The notes: generated by a model from the letters alone, not told the origin. Shown: positions 35,160 to 44,788, counted from the stretch's first letter. The stretch: DNA of 64,000 nucleotides from Chryseobacterium gwangjuense (GCF_021311115.1 NZ_JAJTNP010000002.1:600651-664650); one strand, 5' to 3'. Numbers and translations: made by a program.

Positions 35160-36071
35160 ATGAAGCGACTTTTCTACTTTATTTTACTTGTAGCAGGTAT
35201 TTCCTCTATCCATTCATGTAAAGACTTGGCAGATGAAAATGGAGATCCTCTTGTAGACCTTAATACAAATACAGGCCTGAATGGTGCTAGAGCATTACAT
35301 CAGGAGATTACGGATTTTGCTAGCGTTGCTGATTATCGTTATTCAGGATTACTTTTAACTAAAGTATATAATGGGAAATCCGTTACTGATATTGCCTATA
35401 GTGGTGACAGAGTAAGTAAAATAACTTTTGACGGTTTCCTAGATCAAAATAATGACGGAACCCTTGATCCGGGTAAAGTTACTTTTACACAATTATTTAT
35501 GTATGGTGGTTCAGGAAGATTAGAATCGATTACGGAGAGCAGAAATATTTATAAACTGGCAGGTACTCCTCCGTCTCAGGTTCTTGATAAACAAACAAAA
35601 TCAATCTATACTTTAAAATATAACGCTTCTACAGGGAAACTTGAAACGCTTACGATGCAAACTGGTTTGGACGTTCCTGGAACTCCTTTCTCATACACTG
35701 CTTATTCAGAAGCTAAGTATACTTATTTGGGAGACAATGTATCTAAAGTTGAAAAAGGATTCGGAACGATTACAGGTGGTGTAAATGACCCTGTAGCTTT
35801 GAAATATGAATATGGATTTATGAATTATGACGACAGAATAAGCCCTTATAGCTTATTGCCTTTCGCATATAAAATTTCATACCTATTATCTACACAGTTC
35901 TACGATCACAGAAGCCTTATGTTATCTCCGAATAACCCATCAAGAGCATCTGTTACAGACTTGAATGTACCGGTTCCTACACCAGTAATTACTTCTACCA
36001 ACTTCACGTATGATCCACAAACATACATGACAAAAGGATATGGAGTATATTATATTTATAAGCCTTTGTAA
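35160..36071 (+). CDS. Lipoprotein of unknown function with YD-repeat-like strands
   Basis: A 303-residue lipoprotein with the lipobox SIHSC (Cys20). The mature part has repeated Tyr-rich beta strands (YSGDRVSKITFDG, YNASTGKLETLTM, YTYLGDNVSKVEKGF) resembling the RHS/YD-like lipoproteins common in Flavobacteriales; a DQNNDGTLDPG segment could bind calcium. The function is unknown. It has its own promoter box and terminator. Confidence 0.83.
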   Translation: MKRLFYFILLVAGISSIHSCKDLADENGDPLVDLNTNTGLNGARALHQEITDFASVADYRYSGLLLTKVYNGKSVTDIAYSGDRVSKITFDGFLDQNNDGTLDPGKVTFTQLFMYGGSGRLESITESRNIYKLAGTPPSQVLDKQTKSIYTLKYNASTGKLETLTMQTGLDVPGTPFSYTAYSEAKYTYLGDNVSKVEKGFGTITGGVNDPVALKYEYGFMNYDDRISPYSLLPFAYKISYLLSTQFYDHRSLMLSPNNPSRASVTDLNVPVPTPVITSTNFTYDPQTYMTKGYGVYYIYKPL

Positions 36072-36095
36072 ATTAAAAATTTAAACATATTAAAA

Positions 36096-36127
36096 AAACT
36101 CAATTCTTATCAGGATTGAGTTTTTTA
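36096..36127 (+). terminator. Terminator after the 303-residue lipoprotein
   Basis: An 8-9 bp stem (AAACTCAAT with ATTGAGTTT, 10-base loop) followed by TTTT, 25 bases after the stop. Confidence 0.85.
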
Positions 36128-36139
36128 CTTTTTATCTCT

Positions 36140-36147
36140 TAATTTTG
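36140..36147 (+). promoter_or_regulatory. Plus-strand -7 box TAATTTTG for pth
   Basis: An exact TAnnTTTG match lies 13 bases before the pth ATG, directly after the upstream terminator. It predicts a very short leader. Confidence 0.55.
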
Positions 36148-36160
36148 TAAAAAATTTTAA

Positions 36161-36724
36161 ATGAAATATTTAATTGTAGGACTTGGAAACAAAGGTCCTG
36201 AATATGAAAATACACGCCATAATATAGGATTTAAAGTTGTTGAGAAAATAGCGGAAACTCTTGAGGTTCCGTTTAATACAAGTAATTTCGGTTGGATGGC
36301 AGATGGAAAATATAAAGGAAGAAGAGTATTATTGCTAAAACCGGATACTTATATGAATCTTTCAGGAAATGCTGTGAGATACTGGATGCAGAAAGAAAAT
36401 ATTCCTTTAGAAAATGTATTGATTGTTACTGATGATCTGGCTCTTCCTTTTGGTACTTTAAGATTGAAAGGAAAAGGATCGGATGCAGGACATAATGGGT
36501 TAAAGAACATTATTGAAGTACTGCAAACTCAGAATTATGCCAGACTTCGTTTTGGAATTTCAGCAGAATTTTCCGAAGGAAGACAAGTAGATTATGTATT
36601 GGGAACTTGGAATGAAGAAGAAACTGAAAAACTTCCGGAAAGAGTTGAGAAATTTTCCAAAGCCTGCCTTTCGTTTGTTTTTGCAGGTCTTAGCAATACC
36701 ATGTCAGCTTTTAATGGTAAATAA
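36161..36724 (+). CDS. pth: Peptidyl-tRNA hydrolase
   Basis: A 187-residue Pth that recycles peptidyl-tRNAs released from ribosomes. Catalytic and binding residues are Asn10 in GLGNKGPEY and His20 in ENTRHNIGF, with [19 protein letters not shown] and [12 protein letters not shown] following in the family order. The length is standard. The gene is alone, ended by a strong bidirectional terminator. Confidence 0.97.
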   Translation: MKYLIVGLGNKGPEYENTRHNIGFKVVEKIAETLEVPFNTSNFGWMADGKYKGRRVLLLKPDTYMNLSGNAVRYWMQKENIPLENVLIVTDDLALPFGTLRLKGKGSDAGHNGLKNIIEVLQTQNYARLRFGISAEFSEGRQVDYVLGTWNEEETEKLPERVEKFSKACLSFVFAGLSNTMSAFNGK

Positions 36725-36726
36725 AA

Positions 36727-36764
36727 AAACTCGGCGGGGAGCAAAGCTCCCCGCCGAGTTTTTT
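36727..36764 (+). terminator. Strong bidirectional terminator between pth and carbonic anhydrase
   Basis: A perfect 15-bp GC-rich stem (AACTCGGCGGGGAGC with its complement, AAA loop) is flanked by A and T runs on both sides. It serves the two convergent genes. Confidence 0.93.
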
Positions 36765-36781
36765 AAAGCATTTTTATATAA

Positions 36782-37417
36782 CTATAACCAGGTTACAGCT
36801 CCGGTTTCTACATCGTAATTTGCTCCTACGATCTTGATTTTACCTTCTTTCTCAAGGTTTTTAAGAGTAGAACTTTGCTTACGAATGTCTTCGATTGCGC
36901 TTTTTACATTTTGTTGGTTCAATCTTTCCAACAGTGAACTGTTTTTTGAAGAACGTTCTTCTCCTTCTTCAATAACATCTTTGATAATTGGGTCAAAATG
37001 ATTGATCAGGTGGTTAAGATTATCCATTCCTAACCCTTCGATTTGTGCAGCATCCAATCCTCCTTTTAAAGCACCACATTTCGTGTGCCCTAAAACTACG
37101 ATAAGCTTTGATCCTGCAACGTTGCATCCAAATTCCATCGAACCTAAAATATCTTGATTTACAAAATTACCTGCAATTCTGATGCTGAAAACATCACCTA
37201 ATCCCTGGTCAAAGATAAGCTCTGCAGAAGTACGGCTGTCAATGCAGCTTAGCACTACAGCGAAAGGCCATTGTCCTTCACGGGTAGCATTTACCTGTTC
37301 TAAAAGATCTCTGTTAGCTTTTAAATTATTGACAAATCTTTGATTTCCTTCCTGTAAAAATTCTAGTGCTTTTTCAGGAGTAATAGTTGACTGAGTTTCG
37401 TATGTATGTGCTTTCAT
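36782..37417 (-). CDS. Beta-carbonic anhydrase
   Basis: A 211-residue zinc enzyme that interconverts CO2 and bicarbonate. Zinc ligands are Cys58, His111 and Cys114, with the Asp60-Arg62 pair in CIDSR. The IRIAGNFVN segment is typical. It starts 43 bases after the SulP transporter on the same strand, so the two probably work together in supplying bicarbonate. No signal peptide is seen, so it should be cytoplasmic. Confidence 0.95.
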   Translation of the reverse strand: MKAHTYETQSTITPEKALEFLQEGNQRFVNNLKANRDLLEQVNATREGQWPFAVVLSCIDSRTSAELIFDQGLGDVFSIRIAGNFVNQDILGSMEFGCNVAGSKLIVVLGHTKCGALKGGLDAAQIEGLGMDNLNHLINHFDPIIKDVIEEGEERSSKNSSLLERLNQQNVKSAIEDIRKQSSTLKNLEKEGKIKIVGANYDVETGAVTWL

Positions 37418-37460
37418 ATAATGTATGGAATGTTTAAAATTAATAAAAATAATAGTGAGC

Positions 37461-39053
37461 TTACATCGCTCTTCTGTGTGTAATTAAGACATGAGAATCT
37501 TCGTCTCTCTCATAATCTTTATAAGAGGTTTTAAATCCTAAGAGTTCTACATTGATGTCTTCTTCTTTTGCACGGATATTGGAGAAATCCTGAATCATTT
37601 CCAATACATCGGTTGCGATATAGGAAGTTCCTCGTGCATCAATCGTCACGTTAGAATTAGGTTTTATGTTTTTTAAGGTCTTTTTAATCGCTGCTTTGTT
37701 TAGGAAAGATACTTCTTCGGCTAATTTAATATTAATTCCGTCTGCATCATTTAATTTTTCTCTGCTTAAATAATAAGCTCTTTTCATATTTCCCTGAAGA
37801 ATATAGAACACAGAAATTGCTAAACCTATTCCTACTCCTTTTAATAAATCTGTAGCAACTACAGCAATTACTGTCGCAACGAAAGGAACAAACTGGAACT
37901 TTCCTAAATGCCAGAAATGTTTAAAGGTAGCAGGTTTTGCTAATTTATATCCTACTAAAATCAATACAGCAGCTAACGTAGCAAGCGGAATTAAATTCAA
38001 AATCATTGGAATAGACAGTACACAAATCAAAAGTAAAATTCCGTGAATGATTGCGGAAGTTTTTGAAGTTGCCCCTGCATTGGCATTCGCAGAACTTCTT
38101 ACTACTACTGAAGTCATAGGAAGTCCACCAATGAAAGAACTTACTAAATTTCCGATTCCCTGAGCTTTCAATTCAAGGTTAGTATCTGTAATTCTTCTTT
38201 GTTTGTCTAACCTGTCTGATGCTTCAATACAAAGTAAGGTTTCAATAGAAGCTACAATGGCGATTGTTGCTCCTACAATCCAAACTTTAGGATTTGAAAA
38301 TCCTGCAAAATCAGGCATTATAATCAGGTTTTTGACATCGTCAAATGACTGAGGAACAGGTAATACAACCAAATGTTGAGGGCTTATTGCTAATGAACTT
38401 CCCGTCATTTTGAAAATTTCATTCAAGACAATACCTGCAACTACTGCAACCAATGCTCCTGGAAGCATTTTCATTCTCTTTAAAGCAGGTATTTTATCCC
38501 AAGCCAAAAGAATGACAACCGAAATTATAGTTACAATAATAGCTCCCGGATGTATGGCTCCAAATAATTCGGTGAAGTAATTTAAGTTCAAGCCATTGTC
38601 AAAAATAGATTCGTGACCTTCATAATCTTTATCAAACCCTAATGCATGAGGGATTTGTTTTAATATGATAATGATTCCGATAGCAGCAAGCATTCCTTCA
38701 ATAACGTTGTTGGGGAAGTAATTAGAGATGCTTCCGGCTCTTATGAAGCCCAACACTAACTGAATGAGACCTGCAATAATTCCTGCGCAAAGGAACAGTT
38801 CAAATGCGCCTAAATCTGTAATGGCAGTCAGTACGATGGCTGTTAAACCTGCTGCAGGGCCAGATACAGAAATATTTGAGTTACTCAAAAAACCTACGAC
38901 CAAACCTCCTACAATTCCGGCGATAACTCCGGATAATGGTGGAGCGCCCGATGCTAAAGCAATTCCTAAACATAAAGGAAGTGCCACTAAAAATACAACG
39001 AGTCCTGAAGGAAAATTCTCCTTTATTCCTCCTATTAATGATGTTTTTTTCAT
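37461..39053 (-). CDS. SulP-family anion (probable bicarbonate) transporter
   Basis: A 530-residue inner-membrane transporter with 10-12 hydrophobic helices. The N-terminal FPSGLVVFLVALPLCLGIAL and VSGPAAGLTAIV segments are SulP signatures. A short STAS-like domain occupies the last 90 residues or so (NVTIDARGTSYIATDVLEMI). SulP proteins carry sulfate, bicarbonate or other anions. Two beta-carbonic anhydrase genes on either side argue for bicarbonate, as in BicA; this is inferred from context. Confidence 0.92.
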   Translation of the reverse strand: MKKTSLIGGIKENFPSGLVVFLVALPLCLGIALASGAPPLSGVIAGIVGGLVVGFLSNSNISVSGPAAGLTAIVLTAITDLGAFELFLCAGIIAGLIQLVLGFIRAGSISNYFPNNVIEGMLAAIGIIIILKQIPHALGFDKDYEGHESIFDNGLNLNYFTELFGAIHPGAIIVTIISVVILLAWDKIPALKRMKMLPGALVAVVAGIVLNEIFKMTGSSLAISPQHLVVLPVPQSFDDVKNLIIMPDFAGFSNPKVWIVGATIAIVASIETLLCIEASDRLDKQRRITDTNLELKAQGIGNLVSSFIGGLPMTSVVVRSSANANAGATSKTSAIIHGILLLICVLSIPMILNLIPLATLAAVLILVGYKLAKPATFKHFWHLGKFQFVPFVATVIAVVATDLLKGVGIGLAISVFYILQGNMKRAYYLSREKLNDADGINIKLAEEVSFLNKAAIKKTLKNIKPNSNVTIDARGTSYIATDVLEMIQDFSNIRAKEEDINVELLGFKTSYKDYERDEDSHVLITHRRAM

Positions 39054-39192
39054 GATATGAAAATGTGTAACTATAGCTGATCAGCTGTGATTAATCAGTT
39101 ATAGAAAAGATTGAAAATTTAATTTTTAAAGTACATGTCGATTCAATACCCAAAGCAGGTATAGACAATAAAAACTTATAAGACGATAAAAA

Positions 39193-39492
39193 TTAAGCTT
39201 CCGGAGGCGGAGAAAATATAGTAAGTAGGGGTGAAAGATGAAAGTCATCATCAATCAGTACAAATGATTTGCCTTTTAAATCAGGTTCAAAAAACCTAAG
39301 ATAATCAAATACATTTAAAGGTTTTGGAAGTGTTTTTTCATACACAACAAAAGATGATGGAGAAGAATGAGGTTCTTCCTCATTTACGATTACATTAGTT
39401 TGAAGGAGATCCCAATTGAAAACTGCAGCAATACTTGGTAAGGCTGTAAAGTTTAGGAAAACCATTAATGTGATAATACTCCAAAATTTCAT
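39193..39492 (-). CDS. Small exported protein ending in PPPEA
   Basis: A 99-residue protein with an N-terminal signal peptide or anchor (IITLMVFLNFTALPSIAAVF). The remainder is short and polar, with KPLNVFDYLRFFEPDL and a proline-rich end (FSPPPEA). I do not recognise a characterised family. It lies between a carbonic anhydrase and the SulP gene on the same strand, with gaps of 21 and 139 bases, so it may be an accessory factor of the bicarbonate system, or chance company. Confidence 0.72.
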   Translation of the reverse strand: MKFWSIITLMVFLNFTALPSIAAVFNWDLLQTNVIVNEEEPHSSPSSFVVYEKTLPKPLNVFDYLRFFEPDLKGKSFVLIDDDFHLSPLLTIFSPPPEA

Positions 39493-39513
39493 TCGATCGT
39501 TTTTAGAAAAATA

Positions 39514-40182
39514 TTACTTTTTCTTTCGGCTCATTACCCAGTCAGAATCCGTAAGGTTGTAGATTTTTTGAATGTCTTTCAAGATTTTTTCAAAATCAAT
39601 CTCCAAATCAATAATCTTTCCGGTTCTAAGGTCAAAAACCCAGCCATGAACAATAGGATATTCTTCTAAGATATATCTTTCCTGTACACAAGCCATTTTA
39701 ATTACGTTGATGCACTGCTCCTGAACATTCAGTTCTACAAGTCTGTCATAACGCTTACCTTCATCTTCAATAGAATCTAGCTCTGCTTGGTGTAATCTAT
39801 ACACATCACGTATGTTTCTCAGCCAAGGATTCATTAATCCTAAATCCTGAGGCGACATTGCTGCTTTTACACCTCCGCAGTTGTAATGTCCACATACAAT
39901 AATGTGGTTCACTTTAAGATGTTCTACTGCGTATTGAATAACTGCAGTGGAACTCATATCCAATGTATTCACAACATTGGCAATATTTCTGGTCACAAAT
40001 ACTTCTCCCGGTTTCATTCCCATCACTTCTTCAGCAGTCACTCTACTATCTGAACATCCTATATAAAGGAACTCCGGATTCTGAGTTTTTGCAAGTTCGT
40101 GAAAGAACTCAGGGTTTTCTGCAACTTTAGATTCTACCCATTTTCTGTTGTTTTCGAAAATAACGTCGTATGATTGTGACAT
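39514..40182 (-). CDS. Beta-carbonic anhydrase, second copy
   Basis: A 222-residue beta-carbonic anhydrase of the Can-like type, distinct from the copy 2 kb away. Zinc ligands are Cys43, His99 and Cys102, with Asp45-Arg47 in CSDSR, and RNIANVVN and GHYNCGGVKAA are present. It is the first gene of the minus-strand group ahead of the small exported protein, SulP and the other anhydrase. The 287-base AT-rich gap upstream holds no gene that I can see. Confidence 0.95.
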   Translation of the reverse strand: MSQSYDVIFENNRKWVESKVAENPEFFHELAKTQNPEFLYIGCSDSRVTAEEVMGMKPGEVFVTRNIANVVNTLDMSSTAVIQYAVEHLKVNHIIVCGHYNCGGVKAAMSPQDLGLMNPWLRNIRDVYRLHQAELDSIEDEGKRYDRLVELNVQEQCINVIKMACVQERYILEEYPIVHGWVFDLRTGKIIDLEIDFEKILKDIQKIYNLTDSDWVMSRKKK

Positions 40183-40469
40183 AAAATAAAATGTTAAAGT
40201 GAATAATTATTTATTTCGTTTAAATTATTTTCAAATTCAATAGACTGAATCAATAATTATGCAAAAATATAATTTTTGAAGCTAAAGCAAGTGGTTTTAA
40301 CAAAGTTTAATATTAAAATATGCTTAAAATCATATTAAATACGCGATAAATTAAGTTAATAACAGCTTGCTGTGACTGAAATAATTAAAACGTAGGATAA
40401 AATTACGATAAAAATTTAAATGCTTAAAAAATGAGATAAAATGATAAGTAGCTTGAATAATAAGTAAGT

Positions 40470-41024
40470 TTATATTTTATAGTTGATGTAGCCTTCCGTA
40501 GCCTTTTCGTTAGGATAAACTTTCCCAGGATTTCCGGTTACCACAGAATCAGAAGGAACGTCAAAATTAACATACGAATTGGGGGCGATCAAAACATTAT
40601 TTCCAATTTTTATATTTCCGACAATCACAGCATTGGGTCCGATCCAGACTTCGTTTCCAATTTCAGGAGAACCTTCATTTTTACCTCTGTTTTGCTGTCC
40701 GATAGTGACGCCTTGAGCAATATTGCAGTTTTTACCGATGATGGTTTTGGGATTAATCACTAAACTTCCCCAATGTCCCAGATAAAAACCTTCTCCAATC
40801 TGAGTTTCAGGATAAATCTGAAACCCGTATTTGATCTGAAAATGTCTTAAAACCAATCTCCAGAAAAATCCTATAACCGGAACTTCCCTGAACTGCTGTG
40901 CTTTTCTTAAAATATAAACAAAATGAAGATTCGGATTGATGCATTTTGTCCATATCTTAAAAACAGGAAGCCATTGTCCGCTTTCACGGTAAAAATCTTT
41001 CTGTATGGTTGAATAGTTTGACAT
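40470..41024 (-). CDS. Serine acetyltransferase-like hexapeptide acyltransferase
   Basis: A 184-residue left-handed beta-helix acetyltransferase. Hexapeptide turns are visible (IGKNCNIAQGVTIG, IGNEVWIGPNAVIVG, IGNNVLIAPN), with the acetyl-CoA-site histidine probably in LGHWGSL. The sequence resembles CysE and the related sugar acetyltransferases. As the last gene of a five-gene glycosyltransferase operon it more likely acetylates a sugar than makes O-acetylserine. Confidence 0.87.
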   Translation of the reverse strand: MSNYSTIQKDFYRESGQWLPVFKIWTKCINPNLHFVYILRKAQQFREVPVIGFFWRLVLRHFQIKYGFQIYPETQIGEGFYLGHWGSLVINPKTIIGKNCNIAQGVTIGQQNRGKNEGSPEIGNEVWIGPNAVIVGNIKIGNNVLIAPNSYVNFDVPSDSVVTGNPGKVYPNEKATEGYINYKI

Positions 41025-41050
41025 TAGAACAAAGATAAAAGAAAAATGAT

Positions 41051-42202
41051 TTATAAACCGTCAATAATCTTCATAATAGCATTTACGGAATTTTCCAGAC
41101 TGAAAGGTATTTTGTACTGTTTTAAATGTTCAGAATAGTTATTGAATTGTTCAGGGTTTTCAAATGCTTTTTTCATGCCGGAATAGATGCCTTCTTCTGA
41201 ATTTTCAACGATCAGTCCAATTTCCCCATGGTTTAGCATTTCCTTTACGCCGGAAACTTCTGTGGCGATAATTTTCTTTTTCAGGGTAATGGCTTCAAAA
41301 AGAACGGTAGGAAAACCTTCGTATCTTGAACTTAAAATATAAAAATCTGAATGTTTAAAATAAGGATACGGATTGTCTGTAAATCCAAACATGGTAGCGG
41401 TGTCGTCAATTGCTAATTCTGATATTAATTTTTTAATATTTTCAAAATCATAACCATCACCGATAATGAGGATTTTATGTTTAAAACCTTCATCAAGAAG
41501 CCTTTTGTGTACTTTTAGCAATCTGTCAAAACCCTTTTGCGGAAAAACAGTTCCTACCGAGATAAATGTGGGAAGAGTTGAGTCAAAATGGTAATTGAGA
41601 ACAGGTTTCTCTGCTTTAGTTAAAATTTCGTCAGTGTCTAAAGGATTGTATATTTTCTCGATCTTCTGCTTTTCTGTTTCGCTTTGAGCCAGACTGAGAA
41701 AGATATTTTTAATTTTTTCTGAGATCACCATCACGGAATCAAAACCGAAAAATTTTCTGATTTCTTCGTTGGTGTACCCCTTCACTTCCGAAAGATCATT
41801 ATGAATCCAGACGATTTTTTTAGAATTTTTGAGTGGAGAATTTAAAATGTCATCGCGCATTCCATGAATTGCGGCAAATTCGATGTCATATTGTTTCCCT
41901 TTTAATTTTCCTTTGTACAGAAGAGCCGGGAATTTCTTTAATAGATTCTGATAAATTACCCGGAACATTTTTCGGGGAATATCCTGAATTCGGTTAGTGG
42001 TAATCATTTCACCTTTGTTCAGGTAAAAAATATTGATCCATTCAGGAACTTCGTTAAGATATTTCCCGGAATATAAATTGAGCAAGAGATCGATTTCGTA
42101 TTTGTCTTCCGGAAGGTTTTTAAGAAAAGTAACCAATACTTTTTCGGCTCCTCCATGTCGAAGAGAACCTATCCGAATCAGTATTTTTTTCTTTTCTGCC
42201 AT
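41051..42202 (-). CDS. Glycosyltransferase family 4
   Basis: A 383-residue GT-B fold glycosyltransferase. The N-terminal RHGGAEKVLVTFL glycine loop and the C-terminal donor-binding segment SSRYEGFPTVLFEAI are the hallmarks of GT4, with VGTVFPQKGFDRL and IGDGYDFENI between. The donor sugar is unknown. It starts one base before the stop of the preceding acetyltransferase gene, so translation is probably coupled. Confidence 0.92.
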   Translation of the reverse strand: MAEKKKILIRIGSLRHGGAEKVLVTFLKNLPEDKYEIDLLLNLYSGKYLNEVPEWINIFYLNKGEMITTNRIQDIPRKMFRVIYQNLLKKFPALLYKGKLKGKQYDIEFAAIHGMRDDILNSPLKNSKKIVWIHNDLSEVKGYTNEEIRKFFGFDSVMVISEKIKNIFLSLAQSETEKQKIEKIYNPLDTDEILTKAEKPVLNYHFDSTLPTFISVGTVFPQKGFDRLLKVHKRLLDEGFKHKILIIGDGYDFENIKKLISELAIDDTATMFGFTDNPYPYFKHSDFYILSSRYEGFPTVLFEAITLKKKIIATEVSGVKEMLNHGEIGLIVENSEEGIYSGMKKAFENPEQFNNYSEHLKQYKIPFSLENSVNAIMKIIDGL

Positions 42203-42763
42203 TTATTTTATGGGTTTGTAGGTATGAGGAAGGTGTTCTTTGATGTAAGCATCTAATTGCGGACGGATGAGTTCTAGTTCTCTTGGATACATTACATTGT
42301 TGGCCAATAATTTGTCACCATATTCTTCTATCGTGCAGATGAATTTTGCCGGAATACCTGCAAAAACACTTCCTTTCGGCATGGATGTAGTCAGAATGGA
42401 ACCCGCTCCTAAAACGCAGTTGTCCTGCATTTCTACACCGGGCATGATGATCGTATCGACTCCAATCAGACATTGTTTGCCAATTTTTATTCTTCCGAAG
42501 GTTCTTACGTCTTTATATTTTTCAAAAAAATGAAGTGCATTTTGTCCACCGTCATGATTCACAAACCTTACATTGTTGGAAAACGTAGTTTCATCACCGA
42601 TTTCAATGAGAAAAGGCTCGGTTCCAAATTCAGGAACTTCTACAAAACGAACATTTTTTCCTACTTTTAATCCTTTTGCAATGCAGACTTTCAGATAAAC
42701 ATTCTGTATCATCCTCTGATAAGAAGTATGCAGTTTAAGAAGTAAGCGGTAAATAAAAAGCAT
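42203..42763 (-). CDS. Hexapeptide-repeat sugar O-acetyltransferase
   Basis: A 186-residue left-handed beta-helix acyltransferase of the maltose/xenobiotic acetyltransferase type. Visible features are IGDETTFSNNVRF with the active-site region VNHDGG, IGKQCLIGVDTIIMPGVEM, LGAGSILTTSMP and GSVFAGIPAK. It lies between two GT4 genes with spacings of 0 and 2 bases. Likely it adds an acetyl group to the surface polysaccharide or a precursor. Confidence 0.9.
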   Translation of the reverse strand: MLFIYRLLLKLHTSYQRMIQNVYLKVCIAKGLKVGKNVRFVEVPEFGTEPFLIEIGDETTFSNNVRFVNHDGGQNALHFFEKYKDVRTFGRIKIGKQCLIGVDTIIMPGVEMQDNCVLGAGSILTTSMPKGSVFAGIPAKFICTIEEYGDKLLANNVMYPRELELIRPQLDAYIKEHLPHTYKPIK

Positions 42764-42765
42764 TT

Positions 42766-43920
42766 TTATTTTTTTACTAAGTTAGTGATGATATTTTCAA
42801 CAGCATTAAAAATCTTTTGATTGTCAAACTGTTTTTCAATGTCTTTCAGGTTTTCTTTAATATTTGAAACGTATTCAGGCTCTGTAAGGAATTTTTTCAT
42901 GGCTTCATACATTTCCTCAGTTTCGTAGTTGATGAGGTGTCCTGTTTTTCCATGTGCAATCATTTCAGGAATTCCACCAACATTGGTTGAAATAATAGGC
43001 TTTTGCAGAATTAATGAATCGGCAATAATTAACGGCCAGCTTTCTGACTCGGAAGGGAGAATGAAAAAATCGGCGTTTTTTACATAAGGATAAGGATTGA
43101 GTAGAGAACCTAATAGTTGAAAACTTTCAGTAACACCTAATTCAAGTGCCTGTTTTCTTAGATTTTCTTTCTCTTCGCCGTCTCCAATGACAACAATATG
43201 ATGATCAAATCCTTCTTTCAGTAATTTGGCATGAGCATCCATAAGTTTGTGAAATCCTTTTCTGCTGTGTAATCTTGCAACGGAAACAAAAATCGGTTTT
43301 TCTGGAAGTTCCGGTTGAAAAACTTTTGCTTTTTCCTTCAGCTCATCAATCGGAATTGCATTTAAGATCACTTGATTTTCCGGAAGAGGAAGCTCAGGAT
43401 ACGTTTCCACTAAAATATCTCTGGTTTGCTGAGAACCGAAAATAAAATAATCAAACTGCGGAATTTGTTTTAAAATATCAGGAACTAAAGGCTGAAGTTT
43501 GGGTAGCGTAATGTCGGAATGAAACCAGCCAATTTTTTTTGAATGTTTATTGACGGAATTTAAAACCGATGAAAAAGCAGCATAAGTCGGGGCAATTTCT
43601 ACATCAAATTTCTCATTCAGAAGCTGATCTGCTATTTTGGGATTATTCTGAGCTTGTTGAAGTTTGTATTTTCTTTTCGCAAGCTGAATTTTTTGGATAA
43701 AAGAATTTTTTGAAAGATCTTCCTTACCATTTTCGAGATATACTTTTCGTACATGATTCGGAAATTCATTACGCAGCTCTCCCTGGTTGATATTTAAACA
43801 AACCGTCATCTCAAATTTTTCCCGGTTGAGATTGTTCAACATGCTTAGGATTACTTTTTCTACACCTCCCATTTCCATCGAACGGTGTCTGAAAAGTACT
43901 TTTATTTTATCTTTTTCCAT
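42766..43920 (-). CDS. Glycosyltransferase family 4
   Basis: A 384-residue GT-B glycosyltransferase, paralogous to the other GT4 in this operon. It has MEMGGVEKVILSMLNNL at the N-terminus, VARLHSRKGFHKLM mid-protein and the donor-site PSESESWPLIIADSL. I chose the ATG at 43920 (MEKDKIK); the longer frame to 44049 overlaps the GT2 gene upstream by 128 bases and encodes a non-homologous leader. The chosen start sits one base after the upstream stop. Confidence 0.92.
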   Translation of the reverse strand: MEKDKIKVLFRHRSMEMGGVEKVILSMLNNLNREKFEMTVCLNINQGELRNEFPNHVRKVYLENGKEDLSKNSFIQKIQLAKRKYKLQQAQNNPKIADQLLNEKFDVEIAPTYAAFSSVLNSVNKHSKKIGWFHSDITLPKLQPLVPDILKQIPQFDYFIFGSQQTRDILVETYPELPLPENQVILNAIPIDELKEKAKVFQPELPEKPIFVSVARLHSRKGFHKLMDAHAKLLKEGFDHHIVVIGDGEEKENLRKQALELGVTESFQLLGSLLNPYPYVKNADFFILPSESESWPLIIADSLILQKPIISTNVGGIPEMIAHGKTGHLINYETEEMYEAMKKFLTEPEYVSNIKENLKDIEKQFDNQKIFNAVENIITNLVKK

Positions 43921-43921
43921 G

Positions 43922-44755
43922 TTAGCTAAATAATTGTTGAACAGATATTTTAAGTTTTTTTTGTAAACGATAGGCAATGGAATTCTGATATTCCAGGAGA
44001 TCAAAAATTTCTTTTGCATTCTGATATTCAGTCGGAATTTCTTTACCATTGAGGAATTTTAAATTCCTTCTTTTCATTGTGTTAAAAATTACTTTAGCAA
44101 AGGATTCTTTTGCCTTTTCTTTGGATGAAGACTGAGAAATTCCCTGAGCGTGTTGACGGTATTTATACATTCGGACGGGCAGATATTTTGCGTTTCCATG
44201 TTCCAGAAGTTTTAAATACAAGTCCTGATCCACCGCACTTTTTAATGAAGGATCTATACCTTCTGTTTTCAGATAGGCTTCTCTTTTAAATGCGAAAAAA
44301 TGATGGACCTGTATCGGAGAATTGAAAAAATCTTTTCCATTATAGATCTGTCTTATCTTAGTATAGTCTTCTGTAATATTAAGATTTTCATCACAAAATG
44401 TTAGCTTAGAGTAGGTTGCTATATATTTGTTTTTCTCTAAATAAGCTACTGAATCCTGAAGAGCATTAGGAAATAAAGCATCATCCGGATCCAGGAAACC
44501 GCAATATAGACCCGAAGCATATTCCATGCATCTTCTTTTTGTATAACCACAACCTTTATTTTGTGAGTTGACAAAGATTTTAAATCTTGAGTCACCATCT
44601 GTTAAATTATTAATTAACTCTAATGAATTATCTGTAGAAGCATCATCAATGATGATTACCTCCCAGTTCTTATAGCTTTGGGCGATAATAGAATCATAAC
44701 AGGCTTTAAAAAACTTCCCGTTATTATAATTGGCTATAAGAATTGAGAATTTCAT
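43922..44755 (-). CDS. Glycosyltransferase family 2
   Basis: A 277-residue GT-A glycosyltransferase. The nucleotide-sugar core is clear: FSILIANYNNGKF, then IIDDASTDNS and GFLDPDDAL with the metal-binding DxD. A basic amphipathic tail follows after residue 210. It is the first gene of the five-gene minus-strand operon, driven by a well-formed promoter. Confidence 0.92.
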   Translation of the reverse strand: MKFSILIANYNNGKFFKACYDSIIAQSYKNWEVIIIDDASTDNSLELINNLTDGDSRFKIFVNSQNKGCGYTKRRCMEYASGLYCGFLDPDDALFPNALQDSVAYLEKNKYIATYSKLTFCDENLNITEDYTKIRQIYNGKDFFNSPIQVHHFFAFKREAYLKTEGIDPSLKSAVDQDLYLKLLEHGNAKYLPVRMYKYRQHAQGISQSSSKEKAKESFAKVIFNTMKRRNLKFLNGKEIPTEYQNAKEIFDLLEYQNSIAYRLQKKLKISVQQLFS

Positions 44756-44788
44756 TTGGAGACTAATAGTTTGGTGAAAAGATTATTT

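Noticed and set aside
36727..36764. GC-rich palindrome as a possible recombination or attachment site
   Set aside because: It lies between convergent genes, has an AAA loop and is flanked by A and T runs, which is fully explained by a bidirectional terminator.
40183..40469. Possible small gene or RNA in the AT-rich gap before the polysaccharide locus
   Set aside because: No frame of useful length, no stable hairpin with a T run and no promoter box of exact match was seen.
43921..44049. Longer N-terminus for the second GT4
   Set aside because: It overlaps the upstream GT2 coding sequence, and the residues do not resemble a GT4 N-terminus; the ATG one base past the upstream stop fits better.
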